Positions 1-9,208 of a stretch of 64,000 bases of DNA are shown piece by piece. Below the pieces are notes generated by a model. That model was not told the origin of the DNA, searched no databases, and saw only the letters and a program-made list of their open reading frames with translations. A program made the position numbers and the translations under genes. Source of the stretch: Ktedonobacter sp. SOSP1-85 (GTDB lineage Bacteria > Chloroflexota > Ktedonobacteria > Ktedonobacterales > Ktedonobacteraceae); contig NZ_BNJI01000001.1 of NCBI RefSeq assembly GCF_016587415.1, forward strand, positions 62,001-126,000, in the 5' to 3' direction. Within the stretch, counting starts at the first letter, position 1. Each line of letters opens with the position of its first letter.

Positions 1-1206
1 TCGGGTGAACCCTATGAAATCGAATATCGTTTCAAGGACGGCCACACAGGGAATTACCGCTGGTTCTTAGCTCGTGCGCTCCCGGTGCGCGATGAAATCG
101 GCCAGATCGTCAAGTGGTTTGGCACCAGCACGGACATCGACGATCAGAAGCGCATCGAGGAAGCTTTACGCCAGAGTCAGGAACAAGCGAACGTCCTGAT
201 GAACTCTAGCATTATCGGGATCTATGTTGGCAAAGGCGAGCAGATTGTGGATGCCAACGACACCTTTCTGCGCATGACCGGCTATACACGAGAAGACCTC
301 CGCGCGGGGCGTATGAACTGGATGCACATGACCCCTCCAGACTATCTGGCTCGGAGCTTAGAGGCCCGGCAGGAACTTGCCACCCAACAGTCAATGACGC
401 CCTATGAGAAAGAATACGTGTGTAAAGACGGCAGTCGCCTTCCAGTGGTTGTGGGCGCGGTCCTCTTACAGCATCAGCCACGCCAGGCGATCGCCTTTGT
501 GCTGGATAACTCGGCCCGCAAGGAACTCGAACAACGCAAAGATGACTTTATCAGCATGGCCAGCCATGAACTGAGGAACCCACTTACGGCTCTGAAACTG
601 CAGACCACCTTGCTGCACCGGCAACTGACGAAGCAAGGCCTCCAGGCTTCGGCGCTTTCCAGCATGCAAACCCAGATCAACAAACTCATCCGGCTGGTGG
701 AAGACTTGCTGGATGTCTCCAAAATCCAGGCGGGCAAGCTCGAGTATCGGCAGGAATCGGTGGATCTCGATGCTTTGCTGCGGGAGATCGTCGACACCAT
801 GCAGCAAACGCATCCCAGCCATACCATCCTGGTGCGGGGAGGCGTGCAGACAACCCTGCTAGGTGATCGCGACCGGCTGGGACAGGTCTTCACCAACCTG
901 CTCAGCAATGCTATCAAGTATTCTCCCGATGCTCAGACCGTCGAGATGGATCTCTCCGCCTCCCCTGAGGAGGCGACCATTCGGGTCCGCGATCATGGGC
1001 TGGGTATCCCACGCGAGCAGCGCGACAAGATTTTTGACCGCTTCTATCGGGTCACTGATTCCAGGAAGAGAGGGATCCCCGGCCTGGGCATGGGGTTATA
1101 CATTGTCGGGGAGATCGTCAACGGTCATGGAGGAACCATCACGGTGGACAGCGACGTCGGAAAAGGATCGACCTTTCGGGTGACCCTTCCCCGCCAAAGA
1201 ACATGA
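1..1206 (+). CDS. PAS-domain sensor histidine kinase, 5' truncated by window edge
   Basis: The reading frame is open from base 1, so the true start lies outside the window. It begins inside a PAS/PAC domain (ends GTSTDIDDQK), followed by a second PAS domain (about 110 residues, starting near residue 65 of the visible part), then a HisKA dimerisation domain with the phospho-acceptor His in SMASHELRNPLTALK. The HATPase_c domain shows the N box (NLLSNAIKYSPD), G1 box (DHGLGIP) and G2 box (GLGMGLYIV). No membrane segment is visible in this part. It autophosphorylates on His and passes phosphate to a receiver. The stand-alone receiver starting 9 bp downstream on the same strand is the obvious partner. 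Confidence 0.95.
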   Translation, partial: SGEPYEIEYRFKDGHTGNYRWFLARALPVRDEIGQIVKWFGTSTDIDDQKRIEEALRQSQEQANVLMNSSIIGIYVGKGEQIVDANDTFLRMTGYTREDLRAGRMNWMHMTPPDYLARSLEARQELATQQSMTPYEKEYVCKDGSRLPVVVGAVLLQHQPRQAIAFVLDNSARKELEQRKDDFISMASHELRNPLTALKLQTTLLHRQLTKQGLQASALSSMQTQINKLIRLVEDLLDVSKIQAGKLEYRQESVDLDALLREIVDTMQQTHPSHTILVRGGVQTTLLGDRDRLGQVFTNLLSNAIKYSPDAQTVEMDLSASPEEATIRVRDHGLGIPREQRDKIFDRFYRVTDSRKRGIPGLGMGLYIVGEIVNGHGGTITVDSDVGKGSTFRVTLPRQRT

Positions 1207-1215
1207 GGAACGCAC

Positions 1216-1614
1216 ATGGAGACTTCCCAACAAAAAGGATGCAGCGAGGGTGGCGTTGTCAAGAGTATTCTCATTGTCGAAGATGATCCCGTTCTTGGGA
1301 ACCTGCTGCTGGAAACGTTCCAGGAGGAGACGACCTATCAAGGCTATCTTGCTTCAAGTGGCGAGAGCGCGCTGAATATGCTCTCAACCATCACGCCTGC
1401 ATTGTTTCTGTTCGACTACCATCTCCCTGGGATGAATGGGCTGGAACTCGCTGACCACCTGCGTCGCCGAGAAAGGGGGAAGCAGTGCCCCATCCTCCTC
1501 ATGAGTGCTGATTTGCCACAAGGAAACGGTGCCCTAGATCATCTGAGAACACTGCAGAAACCCTTTGACCTGGAGGCTCTATTGCAACTGATCGCAGAAC
1601 TGCTTGTCCTTTAA
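1216..1614 (+). CDS. Stand-alone response regulator receiver (REC) domain protein
   Basis: 132 residues. An acidic pair follows the first strand (LIVEDDPV), the phospho-acceptor Asp is in LFDYHLPGMNG, the conserved Ser/Thr is in LLMSAD and the Lys in LQKPFD. There is no output domain after the receiver, so it resembles CheY/Spo0F-type single-domain regulators that act by protein contact or as a phosphorelay intermediate. It starts 9 bp after the histidine kinase stop, so the two are almost certainly co-transcribed. The ATG at 1216 follows a weak GAGGAA element. An internal GTG near 1258 is an alternative start that would delete a non-conserved leader. Confidence 0.92.
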   Translation: METSQQKGCSEGGVVKSILIVEDDPVLGNLLLETFQEETTYQGYLASSGESALNMLSTITPALFLFDYHLPGMNGLELADHLRRRERGKQCPILLMSADLPQGNGALDHLRTLQKPFDLEALLQLIAELLVL

Positions 1615-1682
1615 GGAGATTCGTTTTTAAAATAGGATACAGAGGCTATCATGCTCTCCTGGTATGAGTATGACAGTCTCTA

Positions 1683-1745
1683 GGGATGCAGAAAACCAGA
1701 ACAAAATACTTGATGCATTCATTTTGTTCTGGTTTTCTGCATCCC
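1683..1745. terminator. Perfect 25-bp hairpin downstream of the two-component pair
   Basis: Bases 1683-1707 and 1721-1745 are exact reverse complements with a 13-nt loop. The structure lies 68 bp after the receiver stop, where a terminator is expected, but there is no strong T tract after the stem. It could instead be a MITE-like palindrome or an RNA-processing site. Confidence 0.55.
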
Positions 1746-1896
1746 CCTTTGAGCACCTGTACACTTCCTATTGTAGTGACAATACCCCCTCTCAATGGTT
1801 TGGTAGATGCAAAGGGCTTATTGATGAGTTTGCGACGTTCTTCAGGAGGACACAAGAAATATCACCTTTCGCTTGCTTCCTCCAAAATGCACCGCA

Positions 1897-1962
1897 CACT
1901 CCAGTACAAACTCAACTTCACTCCAATGCAAACTCAGCATCACTCCAGTGCAAACTCAGCAT
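1897..1962. repeat. Three tandem 22-bp units
   Basis: Units at 1897-1918, 1919-1940 and 1941-1962 follow the pattern CACTCCAGTGCAAACTCAGC plus AT with a few substitutions; the last two differ at one position. The array abuts, and slightly overlaps, the 3' end of the minus-strand gene that stops at 1956. Tandem sites like this occur at transposon ends and as protein-binding arrays; no transposase is attached here. Confidence 0.7.
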
Positions 1963-2297
1963 CCCTTTGAAAAAGCCCAGGTTTTTCCATCCAGCGCTGA
2001 ACCATAGACGATGGATGCCACCTGGTAGACCTCCCTGCGCATGCCACCAATGATCCCAACCGTGCGCCATCCCCACTCCTGCTCTCGTCGCTCTGGTTGA
2101 ACCGCTGCGGGGTAGCCTTCGACATACTCCGCAATCCAACACAATTTCTGGCCCAGCAAACTCGCACGCAGTTCTTCAACGCTCCGCGTGCGAAACGGCT
2201 CCTCAGGAGGAAGACTGAGCATACGATGGCACTGTCGCTCGCGCGCATACATCGCCTGCAATGTCGCATCTATGATTTCTTGGTGCTTTGGGGTCAT
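1956..2297 (-). CDS. Hypothetical protein (113 aa)
   Basis: Not recognised. The ATG at 2297 is preferred over upstream ATGs because AAGGAG lies six bases before it. The product begins MTPKHQEIIDATLQAMYARE and is mixed-charge without signal peptide or membrane segment. The middle part (residues about 35-70) looks helical with conserved-looking Trp and Tyr. The last codons run into the 22-bp repeat array, so the C-terminus may have been changed by the repeat. It reads toward the receiver gene and does not share its transcript. Confidence 0.5.
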   Translation of the reverse strand: MTPKHQEIIDATLQAMYARERQCHRMLSLPPEEPFRTRSVEELRASLLGQKLCWIAEYVEGYPAAVQPERREQEWGWRTVGIIGGMRREVYQVASIVYGSALDGKTWAFSKGC

Positions 2298-2606
2298 CTC
2301 AGCTCCTTGCGCCATCACCAGTTCCAGGCTATTCCTGGCTCTACCAGGAACGTTCTCTGCTGCTCTCTCGTCGTGTGGGAGACACAACACACACCTACGC
2401 TTCACACTCACTCTACAAGCCGTCCCAGACGTGTCTTTTCTTGTCTGAGACAGGTCTCATCCTTCTTCTTCTATCGTATGTCCTTCCGGAAGCGCTTCCT
2501 CTCGCAGTCCCAACCTCACACTGGCTCATTTTTCTTATGAGGAGGGGAAGCGCAGCGCGTCACAGCTATGCGGAGATCGCGCTGCGCTTCCCTGATACTC
2601 CATCAC

Positions 2607-3086
2607 CTACGCGTAGACAGGGACAAAAAACACATCGGCGATCTGCTCGAACTGCTCTCGATGGAGTTGAGGCTCAAGGTTCACAAAAACCCTGTAGCCC
2701 TCGTGCGCCTTGATCAATTCCAAAAAGGCGAGGCACAGCCCATCATCACTCCTCGATGGAAGCCACAGAGGCTCGGATTGGAAGGTCCAGTCGTCCAGCG
2801 TCGTCCCCAGGATGCTCAGGCACTCTTCAACCTGGTCAAACGGGATGTGCTCAAACGACCACCCCTTCTCAAAAGAAGAAGGTAATTGTGTGTACTCGTG
2901 GCCACCAAGCCGGGAACGATAGGGCTCAGGGACGCACTCCTCCGGCTTGATCTCCGAGCCCTTCAGCTGCACCGCAATCGTGAGGCGAAACGCCTTCTTC
3001 TCATCCTGACAAGCCAGAATCGCCTTCCACTGCTGGCGCATCATCGTCTGGACCTGCTGCTCGTTGATCTGCTCTCCATTCGCCAT
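2607..3086 (-). CDS. Hypothetical protein (159 aa)
   Basis: Not recognised. The start at 3086 (MANGEQINEQQVQTMM) is chosen because AAGGAG sits seven bases upstream; the longer frame to 3125 lacks a ribosome site. The sequence is acidic and soluble-looking, with no signal peptide or membrane segment, and contains aromatic-rich stretches (GWSFEHIPFDQVEE, LDDWTFQSEPLWLPS). It may form a unit with the minus-strand gene ending at 1956, about 310 bp downstream, though that gap is large for an operon. Confidence 0.5.
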   Translation of the reverse strand: MANGEQINEQQVQTMMRQQWKAILACQDEKKAFRLTIAVQLKGSEIKPEECVPEPYRSRLGGHEYTQLPSSFEKGWSFEHIPFDQVEECLSILGTTLDDWTFQSEPLWLPSRSDDGLCLAFLELIKAHEGYRVFVNLEPQLHREQFEQIADVFFVPVYA

Positions 3087-3648
3087 ACCCAAACTCCTTA
3101 CGAAGATGCCAGGACCTTCACGCACCCTGGCATCACACTATTTCACGACTATAAGAATACAAGCACACGGAAAAGAGGAGGTGAACATCGACTTTCAAAT
3201 GAGGGACTCCGCGCGCTGGCGGGAGAGAAAAAAGATGGCGACCATGCGGGTCCGCAAAACCGCTATCTGGGAATCTTCTTTTTGAAAGAAAAGCAGGAGG
3301 CTCAGATGAGGGCGGGACCACACAGAAACGCAGCCACCAAAAGGCAGCAGTGGCACCTCTTTTTGAGCACAAAAGCGCACCTTTCTTTGCCATCGCGATT
3401 TTGCAGAAAAAACGCAGGAAGATCACTGATCCGGGCTCCGCGCAAACACAGGAAAAACATGAAAAAAACAAAACCAGGGAAACGAGATCTGCCACACAGA
3501 GGCCAGCACACAGACCTGGAGAAAACAACAGGCTTTAAGTAGCTGCTGGAGCCTGTCACACGCCGAAAAATGCTTTCACCTGCCACAGCATATGGGACAG
3601 GGGCTATGATCTCTTTCTTGCACCATCTCGAAGATCACTCCATGAAGA
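3087..3648. other. Intergenic region, no gene recognised
   Basis: Only low-quality overlapping frames are seen. The stretch around 3345-3480 (A-rich, GAGCACAAAAGCGCACC type) loosely resembles 4250-4400, which suggests a degenerate duplicated upstream region rather than a gene. Confidence 0.4.
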
Positions 3649-4170
3649 TTGGCACGCGCTGTCCATCTCAGGACCAGACTTGCCCCATTGCGCGAAGAGT
3701 ATGCCGAGCAGCTCCAGCTCCTCGGCATTATGGACGGCACACGCGAAACAGAGCGCCGTCTTCACCATCGGTTCGACCACCTCCGGCGCTTTTCCGAGTG
3801 GTTCCGGCCAAGGCCAGAGTTCCTCGCCTTTCTCGAGGAATATGCGCGCCCTCTCCCCTTCCCCACATCAGAACGCAGGCCGCTTCCGGCGCATATCTAT
3901 GAGAAACAACAGTGTGTCCACCGCCTGTACGACGCGCACCCCGATGGACTCACAGACATCGAACTCGCAGGCCTCCTCCAGGTCTCAGGAATGACCGCCA
4001 ATCGTTATCGCCATCAATTGCATGCTGTGAAGGTCCACCCAGGGCGTTACTGTCTGGTGCCTCGCCCAGAGGAAATCACGGAAGCGCTCGATGTCCTCAA
4101 GGTCGCCATCTCCACCTCGCTCATTCATCCCCAGACCCTTCTCCACACCCTCTCACCTGCCAATGCCTAA
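3649..4170 (+). CDS. GIY-YIG (Mug113-type) nuclease-like fragment with C-terminal winged helix
   Basis: Residues about 25-70 (GTRETERRLHHRFDHLRRFS then EWFRPRPEFLAFLEE) match the end of the Mug113/T5orf172-type GIY-YIG domain, where the Glu of the ERxLHxRF helix is catalytic. The GIY and YIG strands that should precede it are absent. The frame opens only after a TGA at 3643-3645 and has a TTG as first possible start, so the gene looks N-terminally truncated or frameshifted. The C-terminal half (LTDIELAGLLQVSGMTANRY) resembles a winged helix-turn-helix. A functional nuclease is unlikely. Confidence 0.45.
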   Translation: MARAVHLRTRLAPLREEYAEQLQLLGIMDGTRETERRLHHRFDHLRRFSEWFRPRPEFLAFLEEYARPLPFPTSERRPLPAHIYEKQQCVHRLYDAHPDGLTDIELAGLLQVSGMTANRYRHQLHAVKVHPGRYCLVPRPEEITEALDVLKVAISTSLIHPQTLLHTLSPANA

Positions 4171-4590
4171 CGCCTTCCTGCGCGAGGCGATCTCTCTCAT
4201 GCTCATGGGAAGAAACGCAACCAATTCCCCAAAAGGGCGCAAAAAGAGACGTGTAACCGCCCTCTTTCGTGCTCACAACACGCATTTTTGTGCCATCGTA
4301 ATTTGACCTCCGTGTATGGGAAGAACACAGGCACAAGCCAGAAGCAGGACAGGCATCCAACCAGCCCAACATGGGGAAAACATGGGAAAAAGACAACCAC
4401 CATCCCCCTCATCGCGCTCACCAGGGCCATGCGCCCGTCTGTTTCAGTGTCCAGGCGGGCAACACCTCAGTTCACACCTTCAGTCTCACATGCCTCCCCA
4501 AAAAGGCACAGGCTAAACGTTCTTCTTGTGGAGTTACGCTTCTGAACCGTCGTTTGGATTTGAACTGATACAGGAGAGAGGAGCCGCTTT
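4171..4590. other. Intergenic region upstream of the SRPBCC gene
   Basis: No convincing coding frame. It contains an A-rich stretch (4320-4400) that loosely resembles 3345-3480. It presumably carries the promoter for the gene at 4591, but no clear -35/-10 pair is assigned. Confidence 0.4.
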
Positions 4591-5031
4591 ATGATTACTG
4601 TTGACTTTGCAGAGACTATCCAACGACCGCTTGAAGTCGTGTGGGCACTTCTGGAAGACCCTAATAGCGCCTCTCAGTGGCAGTCAGCTCTGATTGAGCA
4701 GCGCCTCACCTCCACAGGGCCACTGGGAGTGGGCAGCACAGGCGTCAATGTCCGGCAGGTGATGGGTCGGCGAGTGGAGACGACGTGGGAGGTCTCGGCT
4801 CATAACCCAGGGCAGAGTTTCACAGTCAAAAGCACCTCCGGCCCGGTCTCGTATGAACTCAGTTATACTCTGGAAGCTGTGGAGAATGGTACGCACCTGA
4901 GCTTTCATTTTCAGGGCGACCCCAAAGGCTTCTTCAAAGTGGCCGAACCTCTGCTAGCAGGGAACATCAAAAAAGAATTTACCGAAGACCATAAGCGCCT
5001 CAAGAAGCTCCTGGAAAACCAACCCGCCTGA
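4591..5031 (+). CDS. SRPBCC (START-like) family protein
   Basis: 146 residues with the full-length SRPBCC pattern: an N-terminal strand with the family-typical opening (FAETIQRPLEVVWALLEDP), a helix and Trp (NSASQWQ), antiparallel strands and a long C-terminal amphipathic helix (IKKEFTEDHKRLKKLL). The family forms a helix-grip cavity for hydrophobic ligands and includes polyketide cyclases and CoxG-like proteins; the ligand cannot be told here. The start follows a strong AGAGAGGAG. It is a single-gene unit closed by the hairpin at 5063-5092. Confidence 0.85.
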   Translation: MITVDFAETIQRPLEVVWALLEDPNSASQWQSALIEQRLTSTGPLGVGSTGVNVRQVMGRRVETTWEVSAHNPGQSFTVKSTSGPVSYELSYTLEAVENGTHLSFHFQGDPKGFFKVAEPLLAGNIKKEFTEDHKRLKKLLENQPA

Positions 5032-5062
5032 CCCCGTACAAAAGCTCGCGCATAGCCATACA

Positions 5063-5092
5063 GCCCGCCTCCAGCACGCGCGCGGGCTTTTG
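5063..5092 (+). terminator. Rho-independent terminator after the SRPBCC gene
   Basis: GCCCGC (5063-5068) pairs with GCGGGC (5082-5087), followed by TTTT. It lies 32 bp after the stop codon at 5031. Confidence 0.7.
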
Positions 5093-5541
5093 TGCTATCA
5101 TGAGATGTGCCCACTGAATATGGTGAAGGCAGAGCTGGGCGTGTATCACTCGCAAGCCCACGGCCACTACTCTCTCTTCATCCTCATCCCTTCCCAGGAG
5201 AAACACTCTACCCAGCCGTATCCCCCTACGGATCGCGACAAGACCATCCATCTTGCCGAATGTATTGCCGCCTTCGCCGGCGCGCAGGAACGCTTCCCCT
5301 GACCACACACCATCTGCTTCTGCTTTCCGACCCATCTATGGTTCATCTGGCTTTGCAATGCCTTCTTCAGCCTTACTGATGCATAGTTGTCCCAGGACAA
5401 GACGGTCTCAAGGGCTTTTTCTGGCCCAGACAGCGCTACCATGACGAGCCCACCCAACACTAGATTCAGGAAGCGCTTCGTTCAGCCACCGCCCGCATGG
5501 ACGTTTGAGAACCCAGCATGCAAAGCGGTCTTCTGGTCTCA
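5093..5541. other. Intergenic region between convergent genes
   Basis: Lies between the SRPBCC terminator and the 3' end of the DNA polymerase gene. A 60-residue frame from 5120 to 5302 starts with ATG but lacks a ribosome site and has no recognisable family, so it is not called. Confidence 0.4.
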
Positions 5542-8022
5542 TCACCCTTGTTCCTCCACGCCAGACACCTCTGACGCGTACCGGATCCAGCGTACGTGCA
5601 TTTGCACCACGGGGCGATCAAAAAAACTTGTTTGCCCATCCAGACGAAAGAGTTGGGCGAAGTCCTCTGGCTCAAGGGCAACGCGCAGGCGCTCCGCATA
5701 GGAATTCAGGAGCACCTGTTGATAATAGTCACTATCATAGGCTGGCACATCTGAGGAACGCCCAAGCGCAGAAGAGGGAGGGGACACCGTTTCCTGGCCG
5801 TCTTCTTCAGAGTCTTCCAGAGGAGAAATGTCGTCAATGTCGTCGGGCAACCACACAGGTGTACCATTGGAGGCACGGTAAAAGCGAACATGCTCGCCGC
5901 TCTTCCACTGCCTTCTCCCCGCGAGCAGTAACGCTTCGTATTGCGCTTCTTTCTGCCGTGCACGACCGGCGAGATAGGTCTGCGCATCTTTCGAGAGCCG
6001 AAGACGCGTGGCGACATCGGAGGCAGGAAGTGAGCGTGTCCGCAGCGCCCGCAGCGTTTCCTGATACCCTTGCTCCACGCCAACCAGATCACCCTGCATC
6101 ACACAGCGCAATGCCTGGCGCAAAAATCGCTCCCCATAGGGTTCCGATCGGCTCGACCGCATGGCCGCCCCTCGCACGATGGTCTCTCCCGAATACGTCA
6201 AGAGCGCATAATTCTTGATCGCGTGAGAGAGCATCGCAGCATAGCGAGCTTCGTATTCCAGCTTCACCCCGTCGGGCAACGTCGCGCCCACCTCGTTCAC
6301 CAGGGCACGTTCTTGTTCTTCGCTCCACTGCTGCGGGACCGCAAAGTACACCCCATCAGTATCCGCTTCAATCGGCACCATGCCCCGCTCTCGCAGCGCC
6401 CCAAGAATACCATCCAGAAGTGCCCTGCCGCGTCTGGTCACCTCGTTTGCCGCCTCCAGATCCGCAAAGAGCGCCATCGAGGTCGCGCCCAGATAGCCAT
6501 ACGCCGCGTTAATCACTGTCTTCATGGCCGCCTGTGTGCCATCATGTTGATTGGCTTCCATAGAGCCAGCAGGCGCTTCCCGAGCCGCTCGTTTATGGGT
6601 GAGACGCAATTCCGTCAACCGATCCATAAAATGCAGAAACACGCTCAGACGATCACACTTCGGCGCAATCCGAAAAGCCCGAATCAGCGAGGGATAGAGC
6701 GAGGCAACATCGGCTTTCACCACATGCTCAGCAACTCCCTCTGCTAAAAGGTAGGAGGCACCACCTTGATGCTGCCCATAACGCTCTTCCTGGCCAGTCG
6801 TATAGGCTGGAAGCGCCGCACCTGCTCGTACGTATGCTCGGACCATCATCGGCTCAAGGATCCCCATGGCTGGACCGGCTGAAGCTACTCGCTCATAGCG
6901 ACGAGGGGCCATCCCGGCGAGGGCAAAGGCGGCTCCCATCAGGCGACGCGAAATCTCGTCAACCTCACGGACGTCGTCGAGTGCATATTTGCGTACCAGA
7001 TCTGGATCTTGCTGATACGTCTCATAGATTTTGCTCCCTTCCAGGTAGACACGTTCTGGAGCGGCCATGCCGAAATGGCGAGCCACTTCTTTTAAGCGAT
7101 AGGATGGCAACGAGCGTGCTACAAAATCATATCGACGAACCGCATCTAAGGTATCGATCAATTCTCGTCCCGCAACACTGAAGCGCTTGCGTTTCCTGCG
7201 ATGCGCTCCCGCTTCCTCAAACGATTCCAGCTGCAATGGGGCGCTAGATCGCCCAAGCAACAACGGCACACGGAGCGCCTTGGCGCGAGCCTCAAGAAAC
7301 GGGAGATCAAAGCCAAAGAGATTATGATTCTCGATGACATCGGGGTCCAGACGGCGAATCACTGCGCACAGCTCGGTGATGAGGGCAGGCTCTTCTTTAG
7401 GGGTAGGCGCTTCTAAAATACATTCGTACCCATGGCTTTCTCGAATCGCGACAAGAAAGATGCGGCCCCGCGAGGGATCAAGCGAGGTGGTTTCTACATC
7501 AAATTGCAGGCGATGGAGATCATCATAGGCCAGGCCTCGAAAGAAGACACGCCCCGTTTGCATCAGATATTGTTCCACGGGGCCAACGCGGTAATAGTCT
7601 TCCCACAAGGAACCAAGCGAGGTCACCTGGCGGCCCAGGCGTCGTGAGGCTCCCGCAAGAAGCATCCGCTCTAACAGGTGCCCATCGCGAGCGGAAAGCA
7701 GATACCGATACGAGCCAACGGAACCTTCCAACAAGCGATAGCTGATCGGCGATTGATCCCTGTCCCAGGGAAGCGTCGCCGGAGGTTGCGAGTGCAGCGG
7801 TGGGAGATCCTCCAACGTTCTGGCAAAGAGCCAGGGGCGAAAGGACGCGTTGCTACAGCTGACTTCTCCCCCTTCACGTTGCCAGACAAGCGCTTTCCCT
7901 GCCCGTGTCGCCCAGACAGAGACAATGCCTGGTATCGGATCCCAGCCGAAGAGCATCTCATCATAAAGCTGGACAGGGACACTCCCATCGGAATCGGCAG
8001 TCACGTGTTCTTCCTTTCTCAT
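5542..8022 (-). CDS. Family B DNA polymerase with 3'-5' exonuclease domain
   Basis: About 826 residues. The exonuclease motifs are intact: Exo I FDVETTSLD (near residue 173), Exo II NHNLFGFDLPF (near 232), Exo III YALDDVREVDE (near 346). The polymerase motifs follow: motif A DVASLYPSLIR (near 437), motif B KTVINAAYGYLG (near 500), and motif C ADTDGVYF (near 551), where the usual YGDTDS has become ADTDG but both metal-binding Asp residues remain. ATG 8022 (AGAGGT upstream) or GTG 8004 (AAGGAAG upstream) are the likely starts; ATG 8082 lacks a ribosome site. The family does template-directed DNA synthesis with proofreading. No primase, helicase, integrase or phage gene is adjacent. It could be a repair or bypass polymerase or an old mobile-element polymerase. 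Confidence 0.93.
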   Translation of the reverse strand: MRKEEHVTADSDGSVPVQLYDEMLFGWDPIPGIVSVWATRAGKALVWQREGGEVSCSNASFRPWLFARTLEDLPPLHSQPPATLPWDRDQSPISYRLLEGSVGSYRYLLSARDGHLLERMLLAGASRRLGRQVTSLGSLWEDYYRVGPVEQYLMQTGRVFFRGLAYDDLHRLQFDVETTSLDPSRGRIFLVAIRESHGYECILEAPTPKEEPALITELCAVIRRLDPDVIENHNLFGFDLPFLEARAKALRVPLLLGRSSAPLQLESFEEAGAHRRKRKRFSVAGRELIDTLDAVRRYDFVARSLPSYRLKEVARHFGMAAPERVYLEGSKIYETYQQDPDLVRKYALDDVREVDEISRRLMGAAFALAGMAPRRYERVASAGPAMGILEPMMVRAYVRAGAALPAYTTGQEERYGQHQGGASYLLAEGVAEHVVKADVASLYPSLIRAFRIAPKCDRLSVFLHFMDRLTELRLTHKRAAREAPAGSMEANQHDGTQAAMKTVINAAYGYLGATSMALFADLEAANEVTRRGRALLDGILGALRERGMVPIEADTDGVYFAVPQQWSEEQERALVNEVGATLPDGVKLEYEARYAAMLSHAIKNYALLTYSGETIVRGAAMRSSRSEPYGERFLRQALRCVMQGDLVGVEQGYQETLRALRTRSLPASDVATRLRLSKDAQTYLAGRARQKEAQYEALLLAGRRQWKSGEHVRFYRASNGTPVWLPDDIDDISPLEDSEEDGQETVSPPSSALGRSSDVPAYDSDYYQQVLLNSYAERLRVALEPEDFAQLFRLDGQTSFFDRPVVQMHVRWIRYASEVSGVEEQG

Positions 8023-8677
8023 CAGAGCAGCACCTCTGGATACCTCGGGTTTTTCAATGCTCGCCTGGCACATACGGGTCATATACGTTCATGATACCGG
8101 CAAAAGCGGTGAAGTATCGTCCTGATTGAGAGGAAGAGGTCAACATCTTGGAAAAAACACGGGAGCACATGCGAGAAAGAAGCAGGTGGTCATTATCGAA
8201 CGTCGAGGTGCAACCGCTTCCTTCCTGAACCCCTGCTACTTCTGTGCCCCACTTACGCCAGCGCTCACGACAAGGATATATAAAAAGAAGCTTGACTATG
8301 TGGAGAACGGAACGTAACGGAACACGTTTCACGTTTCTCGACCGTCCGCAACGTACGGGATGTGGAGCAATATCGAGCTTACAGCAGAACATTACGAACG
8401 TTGCATACGTTGCCCAGCTTCTCACCATAAACCTGTACGTGATGTGCCCAACCAGGCCAAAAACGTATGTTGCGTACGTTGGTTACCATCATAATTTTGT
8501 ATATACATAATCAAGCTTCTTTTTATTCCTCGCCAAAAAAACATCGCTTCCCTGCCACGTCATCAACGCCAGGGCAGCCAGACCGCTCCTGCACACGAGA
8601 TGGGGGGAAGCTATTGCCCGATCGGTGGTCTAGTGACTATTGAGCTCTGCCTATGATCCCGCCCCTCGTCTCACCCG
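8023..8677. promoter_or_regulatory. Non-coding region with clustered ACGT sites upstream of the polymerase gene
   Basis: No gene is seen in 655 bp. Between 8195 and 8480 there are about ten ACGT tetranucleotides, mostly as AACGT, TACGT or CACGT (for example near 8312, 8326, 8332, 8351, 8398, 8407, 8436, 8463 and 8475). About one would be expected by chance. Several are arranged as imperfect palindromes such as AACGTTGCATACGTT. The polymerase start is close to one side and an orphan gene ends on the other, so these could be operator sites for either, or replication-initiator sites. Confidence 0.45.
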
Positions 8678-9118
8678 TTACGCAGAGCTCTCTTTCCGCT
8701 CCGACAACCGATACTCACCTGGACCCGTCGGAATGACCCACCTGAGTCCATCTTCCTCCTCATCCTCGTCTTCCATACGATACCTTGGATCTTTCAGCCC
8801 CACTAAATCAAGAGCTACATCGAATTCTCCCACCTCCACCCACTCACGAAAGACATACACCTGCAGCCCCTTGCCCAGCACCTGGCCACGGACCTCAATC
8901 CGCACACCCCTCCCATATTGCTGGTGAAACAACAGCGCTGCCAGCACCATCACCTGCACCCGGCTGGGCAACGGAAGCACCACCGACTCGCTCACTCGCA
9001 TAGGCTCTTCTCCAAAGCGCGATCGCGCTCTCACCACGTTCTTCTCTTCACAGAGACACGCACGCCAGATGTTGGCCTCTGGATCAGGACGCAGAGACAC
9101 CATCATCTGCGCGCTCAT
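8678..9118 (-). CDS. Hypothetical protein (146 aa), acidic C-terminal region
   Basis: Not recognised. The start at 9118 (MSAQMMVSLRPDPEANIW) is chosen because GGAGG sits seven bases upstream. A longer frame to 9550 runs antisense through the better-supported gene at 9209-9469 and is not credible. The product has no signal peptide; residues 60-75 are hydrophobic (RVQVMVLAALLFHQQYG) and the tail has a run of Glu/Asp (MEDEDEEEDG). It is divergent from 9209-9469, with about 90 bp between them for two promoters. Confidence 0.6.
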   Translation of the reverse strand: MSAQMMVSLRPDPEANIWRACLCEEKNVVRARSRFGEEPMRVSESVVLPLPSRVQVMVLAALLFHQQYGRGVRIEVRGQVLGKGLQVYVFREWVEVGEFDVALDLVGLKDPRYRMEDEDEEEDGLRWVIPTGPGEYRLSERKESSA

Positions 9119-9208
9119 TCTGCCGTCCTCCAAGCAAGAATGCTGTATACTCTTAAGAGAGAGAAAGACCACTAGGCCCTCGTACGCTGTCCTACTAAGG
9201 AGATACTT

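Noticed and set aside
5120..5302. 60-residue frame after the SRPBCC terminator
   Set aside because: No ribosome site, no family, and nothing around it that would support translation.
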